Origin: Dactylonectria macrodidyma
Taxonomy: Eukaryota > Ascomycota > Sordariomycetes > Hypocreales > Nectriaceae
Assembly: GCA_020744425.1 (NCBI GenBank)
Contig: JAGMUV010000030.1
Span: forward strand, 372,001 to 436,000
Reading direction: 5' to 3'
Length of the DNA: 64,000 nt
Part shown: one piece after another, positions 10,529 through 21,402 of the stretch
How positions within the stretch are numbered: the stretch's first letter is position 1
Layout: each line of letters opens with the position of its first letter
Program-made: the position numbers and the translations under genes
The notes under the pieces: generated by a model
The model's input: the letters and a program-made list of their open reading frames with translations, nothing else
The model's database searches: none
What the model was told of the DNA's origin: nothing

Positions 10529-11777
10529 TGTCCATTACCAATCAGTGCGCGAATTATCAGCCACGCAGTCTTTGCCTTGGATGTACTTCTGTCAGAAAGC
10601 ATGGGTGGTACCTCGATGACTGAGGTGTTGATCTGTGTGTGTATTGTGTATCTGCTCACTGTAGCTGCCGCCCCTTGAGGTCATGGTATAGCATTTCCCA
10701 GCTTCCTAATACAACCTAGCCCGCAGAGAGGTCGGCGAGCTCTTGATGCCCACGAGGGTGCAGAAATGACAACTTTAATGTTCTGTTAAATCGCGGCGAG
10801 GCCCCACCCTGTTATCGTCTATCTCACACGTCACACCAAGCAGCCAAGGTGTCAGTTGTCTGTGCCCTGTCATGTTCGAAGAATGGCACATGGGACACAC
10901 TTCCAGGAGATACGTAGTCATCGGCGACCTGAAATGTCACCCAAAAGCCAAATACTTGAGGCACTAGTGGCGCTGGCGGCAAAACCAGGACGAAAACAGA
11001 AGCATCCAGATTCAGCCTCACGGGGGGGAGGGGGAGAGGTGGCCACCTTATGAGTTAGATCATTCCCGCTAAAGCCAGGTCTGGGCGTTGTGGCGCGGCT
11101 AGTGCAACACAAATGTCCATCCATGTCGCGGTTGAGGTTGCGAATCTCCACCGCCCTCAGCGGACCGCCTTGGAAGATATCCTTGACGCGATGTCCAGGT
11201 AAAGACGGCGCGTTTCGTGTCAGCCCCGCCACTGCTCGCAATCGCGCCCAAACGCTCAATGATGCACGATGCGGCAATCGGTTCTGCGGACGTGAAGGAG
11301 AAAAGATGGAACGAGCCAAGTGAAACGAGACGCACAGGATCGTGCCGCTTGAGTTCTAAAGTACTACCTCTGAGTCACTACCCTCTTGTCACCCTGTATG
11401 CGTCACCATGGAACAAAAAGCGTGTTGTGGCGATGATGCAAAAAGGGGCGCATTTTTGACCTCTTGGAAACCCCCCTACATAGTGGCGTTGAGCTAGTCA
11501 CACTTCGCCTGTCACTGTCACACTCATCCACAGCCACAAAGTGCCGTCACCATCTCCTCGCCGTTGACCAGTCTCCTGATCTGCCTTCTCGGGTTACCAA
11601 TGGGATCACTGTCTATCCGAGGAGCTAATGCACAGAACCCTGCGGTGATCACCCCAGAGTCCCAGACTCTCTCTGCATATGCGGGGTCAGCTCTTGAACT
11701 GGGGATTTTCGGATCCATTAAAGGGGCTGCGATACAACTTGGACATGCTCCAATCCACACCCCGCCCGCATATCAAG
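10529..11777. other. Intergenic stretch, no gene recognised
   Basis: About 1.2 kb between the chromo gene and the CFEM receptor gene, whose promoters both face it. Several frames of 60-130 codons are open on both strands but lack domains and codon bias. Confidence 0.4.
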
Positions 11778-13444
11778 ATGAATGCGCTGTTGGCTTTGTT
11801 GGTTTGTCTATTCTTTATCTGCCCGATATGGTGCGATGAGACCCTGAAGGTCCCAACTGTTCCTGAGTGCGCAGTGAGTGCACGGTGCGTATATCCCTCC
11901 AGATCTGCGCAAGTGCTGACGCCTCTATAGGGAGAATGTTTTGAAGAGGCGAAATCAAACTCTGCCTGCTCCATTAATCCGCAATGCCTATGCACAGATA
12001 AAGCCCTACGTGAGAATATCCTCGCCTGTGTTCAACAATCATGCTTCCCAGAGGACATATTCGGTGAGTCACAGCCCCAGCAATTTCACCGCATGACCTA
12101 ACTGGTGGTCCGTAGCCACCGTCAATGCAACGTCGAATGCTTGCAATGCACCTGTCCGAGATAAGCATCTGAAATTCAATATCTTGACTACGATCTTGAC
12201 CATCGTTGCCTCGATCATAGTTGGCTTGAGGTTGATTGAGAGGCTGCAGTGTGGCTCCGGCCTCTACGCTGACGACTATCTCATTATATTCAGCCTTGTT
12301 AGACGGTCCTTATCCAGAAGTGTTAGTTTGGCTGCTTACGGCTCTCGTAGATGGTTGACATAGCGAACTCGCTAGTTTGCATTTATGGTCGTAAGTTGCA
12401 TGTGGTCCTTGTTAAATGATTATTAATAATGAAAATGCTATTAGTTTCACCCAATGGATTGGGCAAGGATGCTTGGACTGTCAGTGCTGACCAGGTTACG
12501 GCTTTCCTACGCGTAAGTAATAGCCCATTCCCAACAGAGATTTTGCTAACACTTTCTTAAGTTCCTTTATGTGGGTTCACATTTATACACCACCACAGTC
12601 TTCTCTGTGAAGATCTGTATCCTTCTCTTCTACCTTCGAATTTTCCCTGGGACGACTATTAGGAGACTTATATGGGCGACTGTTGTTCTGAACACGGTCA
12701 GTCTTGTGGTCTTTACTGTCGTAACCCTAACCCAATGCCGCCCGATGAGCTATTTCTGGCAAAGTTGGGATGCGCTACACGACGGTCAATGCAATAATAT
12801 CAACGCTATGGCATGGGCCGGCGCTGGTATCAGCATTGCCATAGACTTCTGGATGATCGGGCTTCCACTGTCGCAGATTGTACATCTGCAGATACATTGG
12901 AAAAGAAAACTCGCCGTTGCCCTGATGTTCGGCGTAGGTACTTTGTGGGTTTTGCCTTCTCCTTTGTGGTTATGCGCAAAACTAACGATGATGTGTAAGT
13001 GTCACGGTTGTCTGCATCCTCCGACTTCATGCTCTTGTGGCATATGGTCATACCATCAACCCCACGTGTAAGCTAAATATCCCCTATCCTTGCCTGATGC
13101 TGCTCCTCACTATCGTCATAGGGGATGCGTTTTCAACCTGCTATTGGTCCATTATCGAACTCAATGTCGCAATCTACTGCGTTTGTATGCCAAACCTACG
13201 GCTTCTGCTCCTCCGATTGTTCCCAAGGATAGTTGGGTCGTCCGGTACCCATTCAACCAGTGTTCTAAACAGGCCATCTGCATCTCGCATAAGAATGAGC
13301 AGGGTCAATTACCCAGCAGACCACAACACCAGCACCTATGACATACCGACTTCAGAACAACACTTTCAGCCGAAAGGTTTTTCGAGTACTACCGAGCTGG
13401 TCGAAATAGTACGGCCCACCAGCGACAGCAAAGCTACCGTTTAG
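11778..13444 (+). CDS. CFEM domain, PTH11-type seven-helix receptor-like protein
   Basis: My exons are 11778-11873, 11931-12063, 12116-12297, 12351-12390, 12445-12512, 12562-about 12930, about 13000-13067 and 13122-13444. A signal peptide (MNALLALLVCLFFICPIWC) leads into a CFEM domain with the eight-cysteine spacing (PECA, GECF, SACSINPQCLC, ILACVQQSCF, SNACN). A fungal rhodopsin-like membrane domain follows, with YADDYLIIF, VFSVKICILLFYLRIFPG, CRPMSYFWQSWD, the typical ILRLHALVAYGHTINPTWD, and a cytosolic Ser/Thr-rich tail. PTH11-like receptors sense surface or nutrient cues at the plasma membrane. The acceptor before ILRL (near 12999) joins one base out of frame with the obvious donors at 12934 and 12938, so either an unusual splice or a 1-bp lesion is present there. 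The family is clear; whether it is functional is open. Confidence 0.75.
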
Positions 13445-13966
13445 TGTTTGTAGATGGAGTAACGTGTGAACAGGGGTTGCAAGCCCAACACGCCTTGGGC
13501 AGGGTTGGGGATTGGATTGCAGGCCTGATATAAGTATCTAAGTAGGGACTATCAAATACGCTTTTTAGACCCAGAAGTTATAGGAACCCTAACAGTTATT
13601 ACTTTCTCCATCCAGTGGACTACATCCCGATAGAGTCTGGTGTTTCAGTTCTCAAGATATCTACTACGTTCCTCAGGACACCTTTCAAGGCTCCAACGGT
13701 GGATCGGGCCCCGAGTCGTCAGTCCTAGGTGATATCTATAATATGTCCACCATACCATCCTCAGCAGACCCTCCAGCTATCACTTGGGTTCTTCAAATCT
13801 TCATCAACACGCTCTTCCAGCTCTGACTTAGACCTCACTTCCGAATCCTCCTCTTCCACCCCCAGCAATATACACAGCATGGACTCCGTTGAGATTCCCA
13901 TCGCCCCATCGAGGTACATCGCCGCGCTCTATGTAGCCTCTAGTAGCTCGAGACAATTTCTGAGCG

Positions 13967-14324
13967 CTAAACAGAAGACGTCTCACAAACTCCATTCGAT
14001 CGAGCATCCTTTTCCATCTTCTCAGTCCTCTCCTCCTCTCGCGCAGCTAAGGCCAGGCAGACTGAGTCAACACACACTTGCACAAGAAAGGTAAATCCAA
14101 TCAAATAGAATGTTATCACTCCATCCCATGCAAAGGGTCCACTGTACACAGTATGCATGCCAGTCGCAAGGGAGAAAAGTATCGGCATAAGGATGTTAAC
14201 AATAGCGAGTTCCTTAGGGAATAGAGGCTTCTTGCGAGTGTCGATAATAATAGCATAGGCGAAAGCAAAGTTCTGTACCATGAACGTAGGCCAAGGCATG
14301 AATGCAACGAGCCACTGTGAATGA
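13967..14324 (-). pseudogene. 3' fragment of a membrane protein gene cut by a piggyBac-like insertion
   Basis: The frame gives about 118 residues with three hydrophobic helices (FMVQNFAFAYAIII, LAIVNILMPILFSLATGM, ITFYLIGFTFLVQVCVDSV) and a charged cytosolic tail (AREEERTEKMEK). I do not recognise the family. The coding frame runs straight into the terminal repeat of the element at 14325, and no matching 5' part is found right of that element at 16748. The host gene has therefore lost its beginning. An intact short protein starting inside the repeat is possible but unlikely. Confidence 0.5.
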
Positions 14325-16747
14325 ATCTCCTTGAGTGCGCGAAGGCGCATTGGATGTATCGGACATGGATCTGATCCAATTAAAACCGCGAAAAAAATAG
14401 TGACATTAGCTAACAGGCATTTCTTGCCTATGATAAAAGTACCAACATTTAGGCTTTTTACAAATTGCTACATTACAAGTCAGACAACCCCACATTGTTG
14501 ATGTACCTATCTTCTTAGGGGCCCTTTGTCGGGCCCGGCTGTTGATGCTATTCGCATCTAGCTGTTGCAACGGGCCCTGTTTTCTAGGGCGTTGAACACT
14601 CTGGCTTCTAGGGCCGATTTGAACACCCTGACAGGCCAGACATCGGGCCTTTTTTTTCCTATTGTCAAAGATATGCTCTTCAAACGGCGTCGTAGTGTTC
14701 CCAGCACGATATCTTTGTCTGGATAAGCCTACCTGGCCATATGTCTTGAATATCTCGTCCACCAAGGCTTGTTGCCAACGGCTCTGTGATCTATAGGGTG
14801 TCCAAGCCGGCCGGCCTTTTAGCTGCAAAAGGAAGCTATTAGCAAGGGCCGTTGCAAGGAGGAAGGACCACGTTAGAGCCCTAGCCGGGCCCCGGCGTTG
14901 ACGATGGTCGGAATGCATATTTGACCTTAAATGATCAGCTATATCAACAGCGTTCATTTTATCGTTATAGTGGGCAGCTATAGATGGAAGAGATAGCTGT
15001 AGGACGCTGTGGCTACCGAATTTCTGCTTGATCGAACGGCTATACGGCTGTGTTGAATTGGGCCTCTTTCTTTTCCGTATGACCGTCTCAGGGCCTTTAT
15101 AAACAGTGGATAAAAATAAGACTAGGGCGTTATCCTTCCATGCGATTTGGTTGACCTTAGAAGCCATTAGTAGGGCATTTCCTAGAGCTTGGTTTCCTAG
15201 AGCCATAGAGCCGGATAGTCTTCCTACCTTATTATCAGGCGTAGGCCAGCTGCAGATCTGGCCCCACGGCCACAGCCTCTTTCCTTTCCTATCGTTTTCT
15301 TTTGCAATAACGATATCGCGATATAGCCCACAGTTCGTACGGCAGGTGCCTGTGGCCCCGATGCCTAGGATTCTAAGGGCTTTGAAAAGGTCGGGCGATG
15401 AGAAGAGGTTGTCAAGGAAGACATGGTAGGTCCCTTCCGGCAGCTTATTTACTAGGGCAATAACAACAGCTTGAGTTGGGTTCAATGGCGGTAGCGTTGT
15501 TATTGGAGCATCTTCCATCATCTGGGTAGCTGTCTCTTCCAACGGCTCGTACGAGGCCTCAATATCTAGAGCTTCCTCGTCAGCTGAGTCCTCTGACGAA
15601 GAGCTATATATGATATCGTCAGAATCCTTATCAGAATCCTTATCAGAGCCCTCGTCAGAGCCCTCGTCAGAGCCCTCGTCAGAGCCCTGACAAGGGCGGT
15701 TATCTGGGGCATTGTCCGGGGCCACAGCTACGGCCCGGGCCCTAGCTGTGACTTCAACACCAATAGGGCCGTATTTTGGGCCAGGTTGGTGCCAATACCA
15801 CTGCAGAAGATATCCATGAGTAGCTAGGGCCCACACCTTAAGCCCTGTAGGCGTTGGTTTTGTCTTGATCGTCACCTTATGACGGGACCGTCCTTTGAAG
15901 CCAATGATCCCTTCGTCTACCCCAATAATACTACCAATTTCAACGAGGCGGACGGCTGTTTCCATTATATAATAGGACCATTCATTGACCTTGTTGAACG
16001 GGGCCGGCATAGCTATTTCAATGCAATCCGGATCGTAAATTCGTAGTCGTCTTTTTAGCAAGGAAAAACGGTCAAAGGTCATGAGCTGTATAATTGGATG
16101 ATTAGGAACCCAATTATCTGCTGTTGAGGCCTTCTAATGGTCCTGATATCGATATTCCTTATGTAAGGTCATATATATCAAGATGCCTAGCCAGATATAC
16201 ACCTCTGCAACGGACGTTGATTTCCAACGATTCTGACGATCATATCTGCCGGATTGAATAGCCGGGCCTGGACCCGGCTCTGGGGCCGGAGCCTCATTCG
16301 TATAGCGGACCCATTGTTCAACTAGCTGCTCAGGAAGAAATTGTTGAAATAGCTGTAGGGGCGTTAGTGGCAGTGGCTGCCGTATAAGGAAATCGCGGTC
16401 CGGGACGTTAAACGGTTCAAATTGGCTGCCTACGGCGTCTGTTGGCTTGATATCTGGTCTGTAGGTGCTATCGGCGTCTTGCTCACGGCGGCTTCTAGAT
16501 ACCTGTAGCTGCATTAGATATCTAGCTTCCTTGTTGACCCGGCTGCTCCTGCGGCTGCTGCTGTGGCCGCCGCGGTGGCGTTGTTCAAGGCCATTGACGC
16601 TCAATTGTGGTGCCATGTCTATGATGTAAGAAGTGGCTGAATTACATACATAGAAAATTAGCTGTGGCGGCTTTTTAAGGTCCCTCAATGTATTGACGTT
16701 CTTGTGGGGCGGCTACATCCAATGCGCCTTCGCGCACTCAAGGAGAT
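14325..16747 (-). mobile_element. piggyBac-like element 1, complete with 34-bp terminal repeats
   Basis: Perfect 34-bp inverted repeats at 14325-14358 and 16714-16747 (left end starts ATCTCCTTGAGTGCGCG). The ends resemble those of the copies at 21403 and 46865, which start ATCCCTTTG and share a following AAGGC. The flanks are not TTAA. TTAA does occur just inside, at 14380 and 16675, with a weak short inverted match (AACCGCGA against AAAGCCGCCA), so the inner TTAA pair is an alternative boundary. The element carries one transposase on the minus strand. Confidence 0.8.
14406..16616 (-). pseudogene. piggyBac-like transposase with one in-frame amber codon
   Basis: One frame runs from the ATG at 16616 to the stop at 14406-14408, about 736 codons, broken only by TAG at 16134-16136. 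Before the stop lies the N-terminal DDE_Tnp_1_7 region (LFQQFLPEQLVEQWVRYTNE, VAEVYIWLGILIYMTLHKEY). After it come MTFDRFSLLKRRLRI, the first acidic site VDEGIIGFKGRS, an acidic 4-residue tandem repeat (GSDE units, 15640-15690), the second site YHVFLDNLFSSPDLF, and the third MNAVDIADHLRS. A Cys-rich C-terminus follows (CLACQG, CLTCNVAICKKPKCWYFYH). Related copies suggest the stop replaced a Trp (TGG to TAG). On the plus strand that is CCA to CTA, the CpA-to-TpA change of RIP. Readthrough is possible but not indicated. Confidence 0.85.
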
Positions 16748-16859
16748 CAGGGGTTTTTTCTGCAGCCTTAGCTAAGGCCTTCCTTCTTTTCCTAGGCCGG
16801 GCTTTTAAGGGTTATAAGGGTTGTGATAATAATATCTATATTGAAATTTCAATGCTAAT

Positions 16860-17040
16860 GGCGCCGTGTTCCACATCTTTAATATGCTATAGCCAGTGAA
16901 TAAAGAAGCCCAGCTGGGCTATAGCCCAAATCTTAAAGCCCACGGGGTTGGGCTTGCTTTTGATAGTCGTAATAGCATCACTTCTGCCTATATAGCGGAT
17001 TATGCACTTATCGATAGCTAGGTGGGACCCAGGCCGGAAT
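16860..17040 (-). pseudogene. piggyBac-like transposase remnant
   Basis: The minus strand encodes, with a stop, LAIDKCIIRYIGRSDAITT followed by IKSKPNPVGFKIWAIAQLGF. This corresponds to the VDEGIIGFKGRS...TGLKVWALATHGY region of element 1. No ends or other domains are seen. It is a separate, older copy, AT-shifted relative to element 1. Confidence 0.65.
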
Positions 17041-17074
17041 AGCTACATGGATATGGCTTGTATATGCTCAGACC

Positions 17075-17164
17075 TGTCAGATTGTGGCACATATACTCAA
17101 TCGATAAGAGAAGCTGTTACATCAGTAGCGGCGCTACGTTTTTGGTGTAATGGTTTATCTGACA
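17075..17164 (+). mobile_element. 90-bp miniature element with 5-bp target duplication (copy 1)
   Basis: It starts TGTCAGATTGTGGCAC and ends GTTTATCTGACA, so the 8-bp ends TGTCAGAT/ATCTGACA are inverted repeats. It is flanked by agacc on both sides (17070-17074 and 17165-17169). A second copy lies at 25588-25677 in the opposite orientation and differs by three C/T transitions. The TG...CA ends with a 5-bp duplication fit either a very short solo LTR or a MITE. Confidence 0.85.
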
Positions 17165-17219
17165 AGACCACTCTTCAACGCCTTAGAATACCCTCGGAAG
17201 TAGTGCAGTCTTGTTAACT

Positions 17220-18279
17220 TTAGTGTGGTTAAAGGGGCGAAGGTGCCTGTAGATAAGTTAAAATGTATCATATAAAATGAACTTAATAAATAAGTGCTTA
17301 ATACATTGAATACTGGGCTTAGGGCTCTCTTAATAGCTTTATATCTTCTTTTCCTTATACATTCCTATGTAAATAAGCACTGCAATTATTATCATCACCT
17401 CTGAAGCCGTTAGACCTTCCTATTTGTGGAGTTTTGAGGTTCGCTTTATTTCGGTTTTCTAACTATCGATCTAGCTATTTATTTTAAGCTACGTGTAAAG
17501 TCCTTATATATAAAATATACAACTGATAAGGAAATATCTCCTTTAGCTCTTATTAGATAAGACTATAAATAACATATTCAAAATCTCCTGATTTTTAGCT
17601 TTATAATGGTATATATTATGCCTCAGAAAGCCTATCTTCCTTATATTATAACTACAAAGGACATCTATAATAAGAACCTTCAATAAGGTTAGAGTTCAAG
17701 CATCAGACATACGTCTAACAGTCTTAAAACTCGGGACACGTCTTACCCGGTTTTACTATAACAAATTGTCCAAATCCCCTATTAGATTGGACATGTGACT
17801 GGACAGCAATCTCTCTATAAAGCTGGAGCTTTTCTCTAGCCAGTCTATGAGGATTATCATCATCAATATATGCATTTCTCAACCAATCACATCAAACCGA
17901 CTACCTTTCTAATCGTCTTTTCCTGCTCTTTCTGAATCTTCAATCCCTTTTCTAATTGGTCAATTCCTTGACCCACAATCGCCGAGTTCCACCAATAATC
18001 TTCCACTCCTTCCACTCCTTCCACTGCTATAGCCTTTACACTACGAGACCCAGCTTCTCGTATAGATAACCCATTTTTTAATGAGGGATATAGGAAGGAA
18101 AAGTTAGAATAGCTTTAGAGGGGTTGGAGGCAGTGTGTTGATGTGAAACTTGCGTGGTTCTACTTAGAAGGGCTCGAAGGTCGTGCCTCGATCCTCTTCG
18201 GCCAGAAAAACCGCGGCCCGGGTTAAATCATTAGGCCAAATGCGATGGCTGTGCTATTCATCGAGAAAGCTCGTGTCAT
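17220..18279. other. AT-rich non-coding stretch
   Basis: 17220-17720 is strongly AT-rich with many TpA dinucleotides, as expected for old sequence eroded by RIP. From 17990 a ttccactcc triplicate occurs. No coding region is recognised. Confidence 0.5.
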
Positions 18280-20516
18280 TATCCCATCGAGTGCGGATGG
18301 ACCCCATTTTCGCCAAGGCCAAAATACCCACTTTTATACCCACTTTTACTCCGCACTTCAATCAGTACATGACGAAACATCATTTGCACCTATGTTTTCT
18401 TACCTGCTGTCACCACCAAAACCGTCATTTTGTTCAATGCTGCGATGTCTTCTAGTGATTCTGATTCTTCTGATGCCTCCGGTGCCTCCGGGGCTTCCGA
18501 TGCTTCTGGGGCTTCTGGGGCTTCCGGGGCTTCCGTACGGAGCTGTATTGTGGTTGAGATCCTTCCTGAAGACCTCGCTGTCGCCTGCACTGCCGACTGT
18601 ACGCCAGAGCAGTGCAATAACAGCACAGTCCGGCCCCACGAACCTCCGGCTGTCGAGCGCGGGCCGCCGGGCTCCTTCGTACCCTTTGACGTACCGACCC
18701 GGCCCCGAGAGATACGGGAGCTGCCGGCAGCCCCGCTTGACCTATTCCTCCGGTACGTTCCCCAGGGCCTTATTGAGCGGTGGGTGCAATGGACGAATGC
18801 AGCGCCGTTATCTAAGGAAGGTCCCCGGGCTAAACGGTCAAGAGTGTATGAGTGGAGGAAGACTTCTGTAGATGAGATTTACCTCTTCTTAGGAATCCTG
18901 CTTTATATGGGGATACATAGCGAACCTCAAATATCAAGATATTGGTCAACTCAACAGCAAAAGGAGGATCCTATCTATCTATTCACCCGGTTTATCTCCC
19001 GGGACCGCTTCCAAAGTCTGCTCCGGCAGCTACGTATCTTTGATACCTCTGAATTCCAGCCCAGCCAGTCAGGAGGTCAACGCCAGGCCCGGGCCCAAGC
19101 CCCCGCCCAAGCCGGGATGCCAGATATATACCGGAAGGTAAACGAGTGGTCAGCCCATATCCAAGAGACTGGGGATTCCTTCTATACAGCCGGCTCCGAC
19201 CTTACCGTTGACGAGGCTATGGTCCGGTTTACGGGCCGGTCCCTAGAGACGACGACAATACCGACGAAGCCGATCCCAACCGGCTTCAAGGTCTGGATCC
19301 TTGCCCAATCGGGCTACTGCCTCCGGTGGCTCTGGCACGTACACGGAAAGGGCCCGTACGGACTAGTCCCTCAAGCCCGGCCGGAAGACAGCAAGGCTGG
19401 AGCTGCTGCTGCAAAGTGGGTCCCGTTAACGCCAACGCAGCGGGTTGTAACGACACTTATTACCTTACTTCCGGCTGCAGTCTACCACGTATTCCTAGAT
19501 AATCTCTTTGCTTCCGTACGGCTTCTCCGGGCCCTCCGGAAGCAGCAGGTCGGAGCTTCCGGGACCTGCCGGAAAGACAGTGGGATAGATAAGATCCTCG
19601 TCGCCGAGAAGGAAGCAGAAGGCCAGGGTATTCCTTGGGGTCAGATCCATTGCATCCCTACCTTAGATGGGGAGGTATGGTATTGCAAACTGCTTTCTAT
19701 AGATATCTCCATACTGATCAGTTTGTCTCTTCATAGGTCAACCAATTCACCTGGAAGGATAACGCCCTTGTCCTCTTCTTGACAACCGTCTTCCGAGACG
19801 GCCGGGAGGTTATCCGTCTCCGGCGCCGACCGGCCGGAAGCTCTGCTGGAAAGCGGGCTGCCCGGAAAGAAGCCTTCGGCCCAGACGTCCGGAAGAACCT
19901 CCCGGTGCCTGAGGCAATTGACGAGTATAACCATAAGATGAATGGGGTTGATATAAGTGACCAGATGAGGTCTTATTATCAATACAGCCGCCCTATTCGT
20001 CGAGGAGGCTGGCAAGCCCTTGCTTGGAATTTCCTGCTGGAAGTGATCGTTGTGAATAGCTTCTTCCTGCAGCTCTGGAGCAAGCCCGAGTGGCAAAAGG
20101 TCAAGAACCAGTACCAATGGCGGCGACTGCTTGCATCCCAGCTTATTCAACAGTTTGGACCATTAGCAGGAGGTCGAAGACTTTCACGACCTCAACGGGC
20201 TTCAGATAAGAGGAAAACATCTATTCCTTGGCAGCACCATCGCAAGGGATCAAGGGGGGTTAACTCGCCTTGCACCTATTGCGGCAGGAGGAAGAAACGC
20301 GAGGCTCTAAGTGAGGTATCTAGGAATAGCCTCACTCAACAGCCGCAACAGCGAAAAAAGACTCGAAAAGGCTGCTTAGACTGTAACGTACCGCTATGTA
20401 CTGATGGAGATTGTTGGTACCTCTGGCACACCCAAAATCTATAGAGGAATCGAGGTACCCTGAATTTTAGCATATGATTCGATTATTCTAGTGGTCCCAT
20501 AAGCCCTGATTGGCTT
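18280..20516 (+). mobile_element. piggyBac-like element 2a, right end missing
   Basis: The left end is a 39-bp sequence starting TATCCCATCGAGTGCGGATG at 18280, followed by two CCCACTTTTA words (18327, 18339); the latter also occur at 46904 near the left end of element 4. The same 39 bp lie at 27481-27519 beside the inverted partial copy 2b, which identifies them as the terminal repeat. Copy 2a breaks off at 20516, where the match to 2b stops, so the right terminal repeat is missing. The transposase inside is open. Confidence 0.8.
18445..20444 (+). CDS. piggyBac-like transposase, open reading frame intact
   Basis: Two exons, 18445-19674 and 19737-20444, with a 62-nt intron (branch-like tactgatca). 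They give 645 residues. The N-terminus is a Ser/Ala/Gly/Asp repeat (SDASGASGASDASG). The DDE_Tnp_1_7 core has VDEAMVRFTGRS, YHVFLDNLFASVRLL and MNGVDISDQMRS as the three acidic sites. The C-terminus is Cys-rich (CTYCGRRKK, CLDCNVPLC, DCWYLWH), the DNA-binding tail of the family. The intron falls just before VNQFTWKDNALVLFLTTV, as in elements 3 and 4. No stop or frameshift is seen, and GC content is higher than in the decayed copies. The ATG at 18445 (gcgatgtcttct) is preferred; the frame is open five codons upstream. With the right end missing it could act only in trans. Confidence 0.85.
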
Positions 20517-21402
20517 GCGTCTTTGGTTTTGAGCAACAGCGGGGGTTCTGCTGCTCATCACGGTCGTGTTTGTTGAGTGTAGACGTGTCAGGGCCTCGAC
20601 GACTTCTCAGAAGCGAGCCAATAACGATGTTAGAGGGAACGGGAGAAGGGGAAATCGCAAATAATAACAAGACGAGGGCGCGGAACCAGAATCTAATAAA
20701 AACAAATACGTCCCGCGGAGAGCAAGGGGGGAAAGCTAGCGACAGAGGCGGAAGGATCCGAGAGCTCGCCGTTCGGCTTAACAACGGGAGGAGACATCCT
20801 GACTAGGTAGCTTTAATGCGAGCAATAGAGGATTCCTGGCAACTGGTGATTGCTGATTAAGCATGACCAAGGGGTGGGTGCACACTGTCCTGCTGCGGTC
20901 ATGTATTGAGGCAATGAATGCCGCGTGGCTGTAAGGTTAGGACACATTGCCCTCTCCGTACAAGACGAGAAAGCCTCGGGTTTTCCCCAAACAGGCATGT
21001 CGGTACCGGAGGACCCAACTATAGGTAATAAAGTTATCGCTCATCTCACATAGAAGAAACGGGTCGTATAGGTAATTGCAAGAACTGGGTGTTAGTCACA
21101 TACAGTGCGGACGCAAAAGTGTTGCTCAATGCCAACTTCTACAAGCACTTACTTAAAAGAAGTTAAAAAATATATACAGTACAGTATTAAGAGAAGAATA
21201 AGATAAATTTTTCGTCATGAAATGTAGTTCGGGTCCTACGTGGCATATCCAATTCTCAACAGCGTATCTACAGCAAGCCGCGCCAAAGTGGTCATTTCGG
21301 ACAATCCTTCTTCACGGGCCAACTGATGGTCAAGAAATGTGGGTTCCGCGGAAGTGTTCCAAGAACGACTATTGGTCATCCGGCTAGGGATTCATTCGGC
21401 CC
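20517..21402. other. Spacer between two piggyBac-like elements
   Basis: No coding region is recognised. Frames of 60-98 codons are open on both strands of 20510-20806 but lack domains; this GC-rich part may be old gene flank. Confidence 0.4.

Noticed and set aside
15106..15429. Plus-strand frame of about 107 codons within element 1
   Set aside because: Antisense shadow of the transposase.
19731..20150. Minus-strand 139-codon frame repeated at 27894-28313
   Set aside because: Antisense shadow of the duplicated piggyBac exon; identical only because the DNA is identical.
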